From JARRJY01 sp050116415 (GTDB taxonomy: Bacteria; Pseudomonadota; Gammaproteobacteria; UBA6429; Thiohalophilaceae): DNA of 6,734 nucleotides. The notes beneath the pieces were generated by a model. It did no database searches. It was not told where the DNA came from and saw nothing but the letters and a program-made list of their open reading frames with translations. The stretch covers positions 1 to 6,734 of the forward strand of contig JASFOS010000120.1 in the NCBI GenBank assembly GCA_050116415.1, written 5' to 3'. A program made the translations under genes and the position numbers. The stretch's first letter is position 1. Every line of letters starts with the position of its first letter. This document shows positions 1 to 4,873 of this stretch, in pieces.

Positions 1-860
1 AGCTGTGACCTGGATTGTCCCATTATAACCTGGGCAGATAAAAGGAAATGCTGACTGGATATCGCCAGACCATCCTTTTTCGGCTTTTCCTTGTTAAATA
101 TGCCATGTTTTAAAAACTCATCAACAGAAGCATAACCGCCGGTCCCACGCTCTTCAACCAGCTTTTGTGCAGATTCAAGTGTCACATCTTTAGCCAGGGA
201 GGCGAGCACCGCTGCCGGACTGGTATTGATATTAATGGCCGTATGACCGGGTAATGCAGCGATATAGGGTTTGAGGCGCTGAAAGGTATCGAAATCAATA
301 CCTTTTACATATAACAGTTCACTGGTACTGGCCATTTCAGCATTGGCCGCACGGTAAGGCAGTTCGCCATTCAGATAGCTATTATCCTCGGCACCTTGCG
401 GCCTGGGCTCTTCATTGTTATCCAGCCAGTCGATAACGGCATCCGCAATCTGTGGTGACAGTTCCAGCACTTGCAGCAGACGTTGAAAACGCGCCAGGTT
501 CACTTCATCAACATTATCATCACTTAACAGGCTGTTGATATTGAAACGACCCTGCATATCTTCAATTGCACCGCTAATGACACCACCTTCGATCGGCATC
601 GGCGGTAAAATCGTCGCCCAGTTATCATCCAGGGTATCGGTATCATTATCATTGGCATCCTGTGCCAGCACCTGTTTTGCCCAGTCTTCGGCACCCAGCA
701 AATAGAGGTGAATTTGTTCATTGCGTAAAATATTTTCGGTACGACGAATATCAATTTGCTGGCGAGATGTCATGGCCACGGCAGCAATGGTTGCCAACAC
801 GATCACCATTAACACGGTTAACAGCGCAATGCCTTTCTGCTGTCGGCATACCGCACTCAT
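1..860 (-). CDS. gspK: T2SS minor pseudopilin GspK (partial, 3' end beyond window)
   Basis: The ORF starts at ATG 860-858 and stays open to base 1, giving 286 codons with no stop. Family members run to roughly 320 residues, so only the C-terminal end is missing. It begins MSAVCRQQKG followed by IALLTVLMVIVLATIAAVAM, a type IV prepilin leader cut after Gly10 and then a hydrophobic N-terminal helix. Mature position 5 is Thr rather than the Glu of other pseudopilins, which is the hallmark of GspK. Further typical blocks are the PIEGGVISGAIEDMQGRFNI segment (about residues 89-108), a helical insert with DAVIDWLDNNEE, and an AININTSPAAVLA motif near residue 225. GspK caps the pseudopilus tip with GspI and GspJ in the periplasm and inner membrane. 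The start overlaps the gspJ stop as ATGA, implying translational coupling. The family call is very secure. Confidence 0.96.
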   Translation of the reverse strand, partial: MSAVCRQQKGIALLTVLMVIVLATIAAVAMTSRQQIDIRRTENILRNEQIHLYLLGAEDWAKQVLAQDANDNDTDTLDDNWATILPPMPIEGGVISGAIEDMQGRFNINSLLSDDNVDEVNLARFQRLLQVLELSPQIADAVIDWLDNNEEPRPQGAEDNSYLNGELPYRAANAEMASTSELLYVKGIDFDTFQRLKPYIAALPGHTAININTSPAAVLASLAKDVTLESAQKLVEERGTGGYASVDEFLKHGIFNKEKPKKDGLAISSQHFLLSAQVIMGQSRSQ

Positions 861-1459
861 GACTGACCTGCCATCAGGAACAAGCGAGTGACGCGCCCCC
901 AGTCATTTAACTCCAGGGTCACTTCAAGCGCGAGGGGCAAAATCTCTGTTGCGCCTGCCTGCGCATTAATCGGTGGCCAGTTTGCATGCCATTGTCGATC
1001 CAGGTCCAGGAAACGAAAGCGTATCGAATCGACATCGCTTAACAACTTGTTGCTATAAGGGCTGGCGTCCTGGGCACGATCCAGAAATGGCCATGTCAGG
1101 CGTACCAGGGTTTCATCCTCGATACTGTAGGCGACACGCTGCAGTGAACTGCGCGGTAATTGCGCCGGGTTGCGATAGCCACCGCGAGTCAACTCGAGAC
1201 GGTAAGTGCCTTGTTCCGCAGCTTTAAAGGCAGGCTGCTGTTCACCATATTCGCCCCGAATTGGCCTGATAACCGTTTGCTCGGTATCACGCTTCAACCA
1301 GAGAAACGCTTTTTGAACTTCGTTCAAGCGGGACGCGGCCTTGTCCGTTTCACTGCGAGCCTGCAGGACCGTGTCCAGTCCCCCGTACGCCATTACTGCC
1401 AACAAGGCAAAAATCGCCAGTGCCACCAGCAATTCGATCAGGGTGAAGCCTTTGCTCAT
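857..1459 (-). CDS. gspJ: T2SS minor pseudopilin GspJ
   Basis: This 200-residue protein has the usual GspJ length. It opens with a very short prepilin leader, MSKG, followed by FTLIELLVALAIFALLAVMA: GspO peptidase would cut after Gly4, and Glu5 of the mature protein is present. The WLKRDTEQTVIRPIRG segment (about residues 54-69), the RVAYSIED block (about 108-115) and a late LEVTLELNDWGR strand before the C-terminus fit the GspJ fold. GspJ is part of the GspI-J-K tip complex of the pseudopilus and adopts a beta-rich periplasmic domain. The start codon overlaps the gspI stop in ATGA (1459-1456), and an AGGGCGG-like ribosome site lies upstream. The stop overlaps the gspK start in the same way. 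No truncation or missing key residue is visible. Confidence 0.96.
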   Translation of the reverse strand: MSKGFTLIELLVALAIFALLAVMAYGGLDTVLQARSETDKAASRLNEVQKAFLWLKRDTEQTVIRPIRGEYGEQQPAFKAAEQGTYRLELTRGGYRNPAQLPRSSLQRVAYSIEDETLVRLTWPFLDRAQDASPYSNKLLSDVDSIRFRFLDLDRQWHANWPPINAQAGATEILPLALEVTLELNDWGRVTRLFLMAGQS

Positions 1460-1821
1460 AACGGCCGCCCTGTAAAGGCACTGATATACGCCACGCTTTC
1501 ATCCGCACCCTCGCGACCCACTTCAATCTCCAGGCGTCGCACATTTTTATCCGGCGTATTGCTGACTTTAAGTTTCCAGCGCCACTCATGTTTCCCCATG
1601 AACACCGTGCCATTGCTCACCCCGACATCAGGCCAGCTCTTGGCAACCCGCAACTCATTGGCTTTGTTCACGGCCACCCAGTGGGCAAAGGTTTTTTCCT
1701 TCAGATAGGCCGTGTTGGAGGTATTGCTTGCCGTCACCTTGATCAGGGCCGCCATGCCGATGGCTAATACCGCCAGCGCCACCAGAACTTCCAGCAAGGT
1801 GAAGCCTTTGCGGATTTTCAT
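1456..1821 (-). CDS. gspI: T2SS minor pseudopilin GspI
   Basis: This 121-residue protein is the standard GspI length. It starts MKIRKG then FTLLEVLVALAVLAIGMAAL, a classic prepilin cleavage site (after Gly6) with Glu5 kept, followed by a small soluble domain containing KANELRVAKSWPDVG and HEWRWKLKVSNTP, both typical of GspI. It would pair with GspJ and GspK at the pseudopilus tip and help start pilus assembly in the inner membrane. The start ATG 1821-1819 overlaps the gspH stop as ATGA, with AGGGA upstream as a likely Shine-Dalgarno sequence. The C-terminus ISAFTGRPL overlaps the gspJ start by four bases. Identity is secure from the leader, the size and the position between gspH and gspJ. Confidence 0.96.
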   Translation of the reverse strand: MKIRKGFTLLEVLVALAVLAIGMAALIKVTASNTSNTAYLKEKTFAHWVAVNKANELRVAKSWPDVGVSNGTVFMGKHEWRWKLKVSNTPDKNVRRLEIEVGREGADESVAYISAFTGRPL

Positions 1822-2348
1822 TTCACGTCCCTGTCAACATTCTGCATCGTGATATCACCCTGCATCGAACCCTTGATCTCAAAATTTTTATCCGAAGCTG
1901 GAAAACGTATTTGGAAAGGCGTTAACTCACCACTGGAGAGGATATATATTCTGGATGCTGATGCGTCTTCCTTTTCTTCAGCGTTTAGTACCAATTGATT
2001 TTGTTCAAACTGGACAACCGGCCTGACATAATCCGCAAACTTGCGCTGCCGGAATACCGGGTCAATCAGGGGCTGGGCCCCCTCCTGGGTTAACACGCTG
2101 AACGTATAACCCTGCTCATCAATCTCAAGCACCCATTCACTGGCATTTAAGATAGCTTCTTCCTGGGCCAGTTTTAACAAGTAGAAAAAACGGTTAGCTT
2201 CTTCCCTGATTCGCCTGTCTTCACCGCTATCCACGGTAAAGACGGCAAAACTCAGAATGATCCCTATCAGTACCAGGGCTACCAGTAATTCCAGCAGCGT
2301 GAAACCCGAACTTTTCCTTACTGAAACAGGCGCAAACACTTCATTCAA
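1818..2348 (-). CDS. gspH: T2SS minor pseudopilin GspH
   Basis: This protein is 176 residues if it starts at TTG 2348-2346; GTG 2339-2337 in the same frame would give 173. No in-frame ATG sits near the leader (the ATG at 2344 is out of frame), so a non-ATG start looks real. Either start leaves the mature protein unchanged. The leader ends VRKSSG and is followed by FTLLELLVALVLIGIILSFA, with cleavage after Gly and Glu5 present. The next segment, REEANRFFYLLKLAQEEAIL (about residues 36-55), is the amphipathic helix usual in GspH, and WVLEIDEQGYTF is its first beta unit. GspH links the tip complex to the GspG shaft. It lies 5 bases after the gspG stop and overlaps gspI by ATGA. The C-terminal part is diverged and somewhat AT-rich, but position and leader settle the call. 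Confidence 0.93.
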   Translation of the reverse strand: MNEVFAPVSVRKSSGFTLLELLVALVLIGIILSFAVFTVDSGEDRRIREEANRFFYLLKLAQEEAILNASEWVLEIDEQGYTFSVLTQEGAQPLIDPVFRQRKFADYVRPVVQFEQNQLVLNAEEKEDASASRIYILSSGELTPFQIRFPASDKNFEIKGSMQGDITMQNVDRDVK

Positions 2349-2353
2349 TGAAC

Positions 2354-2794
2354 CTATTCTAGGTTCCAGTTACCAATATCGTCATCGCTTGGCGCCATAT
2401 CCGGCCCAAGACTGAAAATATCAATTTCACCGTGTACCCCGGGACTCAGGTATTGATACTCATTACCCCAGGGATCCTTGGGTACACCTTTGACATAGCC
2501 GCCCTTCTTGTAGTTTTTGGCTTCCGGTGATCCACTGGGCTCAGTGGCCAGCGCTTCCAGTCCCTGGTCGGTGGTCGGATAGAAAAAATTATCAAGCTTA
2601 TATAACCCAAGCGCACTTTCCAGGGCACGAATATCCTGCTTGGCCTTGGCGATACGGGCTTCATCCGGGCGGTCCATGATTTTAGGCACCACTACCGAGG
2701 CGAGGATCGCGAGGATCACGACCACCACCATAATTTCAATCAAGGTAAAACCTTTCTGACTGTTTCGATTTTTCATAATGCTACTGCTATACAT
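2354..2794 (-). CDS. gspG: T2SS major pseudopilin GspG
   Basis: This is the main shaft subunit of the periplasmic pseudopilus. It is 146 residues from ATG 2794; a second in-frame ATG at 2776-2774 (MKNRNSQKG leader, 9 residues) is closer to the usual leader length. Neither start has a clear Shine-Dalgarno sequence, and the mature protein is the same from both. Cleavage follows QKG, before FTLIEIMVVVVILAILASVV with Glu5. Typical GspG blocks follow: MDRPDEARIAKAKQDIRALE, LYKLDNFFYPTTDQGLEAL, KDPWGNEYQYLSPGVHGEID, and a calcium-loop region ending DDDIGNW. The loop between SLG and IGNW has only nine residues (PDMAPSDDD), shorter than the Gly/Glu-rich loop I expect in the family. It follows the barrel gene by 20 bases with no terminator between them, and precedes gspH closely. 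Confidence 0.97.
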   Translation of the reverse strand: MYSSSIMKNRNSQKGFTLIEIMVVVVILAILASVVVPKIMDRPDEARIAKAKQDIRALESALGLYKLDNFFYPTTDQGLEALATEPSGSPEAKNYKKGGYVKGVPKDPWGNEYQYLSPGVHGEIDIFSLGPDMAPSDDDIGNWNLE

Positions 2795-2814
2795 TTAGTG
2801 AATGTTTAAAAAAT

Positions 2815-3627
2815 TTAAAAGGGGATGACCAATTTCAGGTTGGCTCCCGTTTTGCTGGTTTCACTGCGTGGCTCCCACACGTAACCATACAGCAAACCAT
2901 CCTGGTAAACCGGCTTGATTTCACTTTTACCAATTTCCCAGAATTCATAATAGGGTTCAATCACCCAGGTGAATGAATTCTCGAAACTGACTCGCCAGGG
3001 CAAACTGAAGCGCAATCCGTTCTCCTGCCCCAGTGCCAGTTCCACATCATTGTCAAACCCAATCGGCATCAACTCTACAAAAATATCCGCATCGATCATT
3101 CGAGTATAGCGGATATCAAGGTCCAGTTGACTAGTCGCTTGTTTCACGATGGGGAAGGTCGCACCCAGCATCAGGTAGGTCCATTCGTATTCCTCGTAAA
3201 TACCCGATGCTATCGAGTTTGAACGGATGTTCCTTTCCCACAGCCGGTAGCCTACACCACCATAAAGACTGTACTGGTAGTTACTCGAGGTGGTTTGCTG
3301 CGCCCCGATTTTAAGTTGCGTATCGTAAATATCGGCATCAGAAATGGTCGTAACCGGTATACCCGACTGAGTTTGACCATCGTAACGGATATCGGTTCCA
3401 TGATAACGGAAAGAGATATCTGTAATCAGGTTTCGGTTTTGATATTTGTAGCCCAGCACGAACCCGGGGATATTGCCGTCTTCCCTGTTGAGCAGGCCAC
3501 CATCATCATCAAACTCCTTGTAAGTAAAGTCGAGTAATGACACCCCCAGGTAGAGTTCCGAAGCCAGCAATTGCGCCTGAACCGGAAAAGCGACCAGCAG
3601 AAATAAGCAAGTTACCAGTTTTGCCAC
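2815..3627 (-). CDS. Predicted outer-membrane beta-barrel protein, function unknown
   Basis: This 270-residue protein starts at GTG 3627-3625. An in-frame ATG 15 bases upstream is cut off by a TAG, so GTG is the furthest usable start; the ribosome site is weak. Residues 1 to about 18 (MAKLVTCLFLLVAFPVQA) form a Sec signal peptide with an A-x-A-like end. The rest alternates polar and aromatic/hydrophobic residues in short strands separated by acidic turns, for example YLGVSLLDF, FVLGYKYQ, YSLYGGVGYRLW and WVIEPYYEFWEIG. It finishes LKLVIPF, and a C-terminal Phe is the usual signal for Bam-mediated outer-membrane insertion. It has no cysteine after the signal peptide. It resembles small porin-like or OmpA-type barrels only in general form; I recognise no specific family. 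It is not a standard T2SS gene. It lies after a terminator and likely shares a transcript with gspG-K. Confidence 0.82.
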   Translation of the reverse strand: MAKLVTCLFLLVAFPVQAQLLASELYLGVSLLDFTYKEFDDDGGLLNREDGNIPGFVLGYKYQNRNLITDISFRYHGTDIRYDGQTQSGIPVTTISDADIYDTQLKIGAQQTTSSNYQYSLYGGVGYRLWERNIRSNSIASGIYEEYEWTYLMLGATFPIVKQATSQLDLDIRYTRMIDADIFVELMPIGFDNDVELALGQENGLRFSLPWRVSFENSFTWVIEPYYEFWEIGKSEIKPVYQDGLLYGYVWEPRSETSKTGANLKLVIPF

Positions 3628-3661
3628 AGCCTACAAATTCATTGCTACCACACCAGCGCCT

Positions 3662-3670
3662 ATCATAGCA
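3662..3670 (-). promoter_or_regulatory. Candidate extended -10 promoter for barrel gene and gspG-K
   Basis: On the minus strand these bases read TGCTATGAT, that is an extended -10 TG motif, one spacer base, and TATGAT (5 of 6 to TATAAT). They lie directly after the terminator U-tract and about 35 bases before the GTG of the barrel gene. No good -35 is visible at 17 bases because that position falls in the terminator stem; extended -10 promoters can work without one. Function is inferred from the motif and position only. Confidence 0.35.
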
Positions 3671-3693
3671 AAAAGCGGGCATAAAGCCCGCTT
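3670..3693 (-). terminator. Intrinsic terminator after the lipoprotein gene
   Basis: The minus strand reads AAGCGGGC, loop TTTAT, GCCCGCTT, then continues as a run of five T at 3674-3670. The 8-bp perfect stem is GC-rich. It begins 21 bases after the TAG of the lipoprotein gene. In the plus direction the tail is only TT before a C, so the terminator points with the genes. It separates the gspE-F-lipoprotein half from the barrel-gspG-K half of the cluster. Confidence 0.85.
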
Positions 3694-3714
3694 CAAAATC
3701 AAAAATATCAGTGG

Positions 3715-4737
3715 CTATGGCCAAACAGGCTCAGTGCCCCAAGCATTATTCAAGGAGCACACCTGAGGATCTGAATTAACCGTAACGCATACATCATAAG
3801 TAGTGCACGAATAATCCGTAAAATCTACGACTGCCGCACCACCAGCACCGTCACTACCTGTAATCCGTAGTGATCCGCTACAAAATTGCTCGTTGGCATA
3901 ATCATAGGTAAATGGGTCGGTAGTGGTAATATCCACATAACCATGGTCGGGATGATAGAAGGTGGCTGAAATAGTCCCCATCGCCTCATCAACCGTAAAG
4001 TTTTCAATTTTGTAAATCTTGTCACCGTATTCGTAATTTACCGACAGGGTGAAATCAACAGGAGCGTTAGTGGCATCAAAACTGGTAACTGTAATACTAC
4101 CTGAAAATTCTTCAGCATGTGTCGTCGTACCATCGTTATAAGTAAATTTCAGGTATTGAATGGTTATGTTAAGGCTATCAAAAACCGGGGTCTGGGCAGC
4201 ATCAAGATGATAACTACCAGAGAATGTCATTTTGCCATGCATGGTAAACTCGTAGCCATAAGCACTTAACCCGCCTTCACAGAAGTTGGAAAAAGTCATG
4301 GAACCACTGAAGGATGTTTCCGTCACATTTTCAGAATAGGTGTATTTACCACCACAACTTCCCGTTTGTGAAGTTGCCACACCCGTGACTTGCTGGTCGT
4401 TATTGTCAAAATTATTCTTGATAATATTACTAATAAAGCCCGAAGCTTTTTTTATTGTCTTTGCATCAGGAATCGAATCACTGGAATCAGCTTTGATATC
4501 TACTGCAAAGGGAATATCCTCGGTACTGCTACTGCTTTCCAAAACAACGAAGGGGAAATCATCAGCATTGGTTTGATCGATAACGGCTGCCGAGGTTGAA
4601 CCTGTATAGGTCAGGTTTGGATAGCTTGTACTACCACCTCCACCGCCGCCGCCTCCACAGGCTGTGAGAAGCGCTATCAAGCTGAAGAAGAACAGGTAGA
4701 TAAAAACGAACCTGGAAGATAATAATCGCGTTACCAT
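3715..4737 (-). CDS. Predicted outer-membrane lipoprotein with poly-Gly tether, function unknown
   Basis: I place the start at ATG 4737-4735, giving 340 residues, because GAAGGGGG lies 8 bases upstream as a strong ribosome site. An in-frame TTG at 4755 would add MKGVFF but overlaps that site. The N-terminus has Arg4 and Arg9, a hydrophobic stretch at about 10-24 and the lipobox LTAC, so signal peptidase II would leave Cys27 as the lipidated residue. Eight glycines (28-35) follow. Position +2 is Gly, not Asp, which favours sorting to the outer membrane. The rest is rich in Ser, Thr, Tyr and Phe with repeated SGS strand motifs (SGSMTF, SGSYHL, SGSITV, SGSLRI), suggesting beta structure. Six cysteines at about 128, 153, 286, 311, 317 and 327 could form three disulfides. 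I recognise no family. The gene is AT-richer than gspF and sits between gspF and gspG with its own regulatory site and terminator. Confidence 0.85.
   Translation of the reverse strand: MVTRLLSSRFVFIYLFFFSLIALLTACGGGGGGGGSTSYPNLTYTGSTSAAVIDQTNADDFPFVVLESSSSTEDIPFAVDIKADSSDSIPDAKTIKKASGFISNIIKNNFDNNDQQVTGVATSQTGSCGGKYTYSENVTETSFSGSMTFSNFCEGGLSAYGYEFTMHGKMTFSGSYHLDAAQTPVFDSLNITIQYLKFTYNDGTTTHAEEFSGSITVTSFDATNAPVDFTLSVNYEYGDKIYKIENFTVDEAMGTISATFYHPDHGYVDITTTDPFTYDYANEQFCSGSLRITGSDGAGGAAVVDFTDYSCTTYDVCVTVNSDPQVCSLNNAWGTEPVWP
4633..4656 (-). repeat. (GGN)8 trinucleotide tract encoding eight glycines
   Basis: Eight consecutive glycine codons (GGA, GGC x3, GGT, GGA, GGT x2 in reading order) follow the lipobox cysteine codon at 4659-4657. 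The codons are mixed, so the tract is only moderately slippage-prone, and any slip of one unit keeps the frame and changes only the tether length. Flexible Gly or Ser tethers just after the lipidated Cys are common in outer-membrane lipoproteins. Confidence 0.9.
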
Positions 4738-4745
4738 GAAAAAAA

Positions 4746-4753
4746 CCCCCTTC
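4746..4753 (-). promoter_or_regulatory. Ribosome binding site that fixes the lipoprotein start
   Basis: The minus strand reads GAAGGGGG, then eight bases (TTTTTTTC), then ATG at 4737. This spacing suits a Shine-Dalgarno interaction and argues for the ATG over the upstream in-frame TTG at 4755, which would lie on top of the site. Confidence 0.7.
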
Positions 4754-4766
4754 AACGGTGATTACT

Positions 4767-4794
4767 AATATATTTTTATTATTTCTGGCATGAA
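4767..4794 (-). promoter_or_regulatory. Weak candidate promoter for the lipoprotein gene
   Basis: The AT-rich leader contains TATATT (4772-4767, 5 of 6 to the -10 consensus) with TTCATG 16 bases upstream as a poor -35 (3 of 6). A second possible -10, AATAAT, is at 4783-4778. A poor -35 would fit an activator-dependent promoter. The two options put the CRP-like site about 80 or 69 bases upstream of the inferred start; the choice cannot be made from sequence alone. Confidence 0.25.
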
Positions 4795-4828
4795 GTTTAG
4801 CGCTTGCAGGCAGGCATAAGGGTATAAA

Positions 4829-4850
4829 ATGTGTGATAGCAATCACATCT
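4829..4850 (-). promoter_or_regulatory. CRP (cAMP receptor protein) binding site, near consensus
   Basis: The core at 4832-4847 is TGTGA, six bases, TCACA: a perfect match to both CRP half-sites with the correct spacing, and the flanks (minus strand AGA before, CAT after) also resemble the 22-bp consensus. It lies between gspF and the lipoprotein gene, centred 102 bases upstream of the lipoprotein ATG. The natural reading is cAMP-CRP control of the lipoprotein gene. The gammaproteobacterial setting is compatible with CRP, but the crp gene itself is not in view. A related CRP/FNR-family regulator such as Vfr could use the same motif. Confidence 0.7.
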
Positions 4851-4873
4851 GTGCAGTTAAGTTGCTATCGCAC
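4831..4873 (-). repeat. Imperfect 12-base inverted repeat over the gspF stop codon
   Basis: GTGCGATAGCAA (minus strand, 4873-4862) and TTGCTATCACAC (4842-4831) can pair at 11 of 12 positions around a 19-base loop. The first arm contains the last gspF codons and its TAG; the second arm overlaps the CRP-like core. The following bases ATTTTATA are moderately U-rich in RNA, so the hairpin could weakly terminate or stabilise the gspEF message. The pairing is seen directly; a function is inferred. Confidence 0.5.

Noticed and set aside
1160..1708. Long plus-strand open frame (182 codons) opposite gspI and gspJ.
   Set aside because: It lies fully antisense to two secure pseudopilin genes, shows no recognisable domain, and has no ribosome site or operon context. 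It is a by-product of minus-strand codon usage.
2795..2814. Short ACATT-CACTA-AATGT palindrome near the gspG start as an operator.
   Set aside because: Five-base arms in very AT-rich DNA are expected by chance and match no operator I know.
4633..4656. Poly-Gly codon tract as a phase-variation switch.
   Set aside because: The repeat unit is three bases with mixed codons, so slippage would alter tether length but not frame. On/off switching is not expected.
4738..4755. Start of the lipoprotein gene at the in-frame TTG 4755 (adds MKGVFF).
   Set aside because: The TTG overlaps the GAAGGGGG ribosome site that is ideally spaced for ATG 4737, and the shorter form gives a normal lipoprotein signal peptide.
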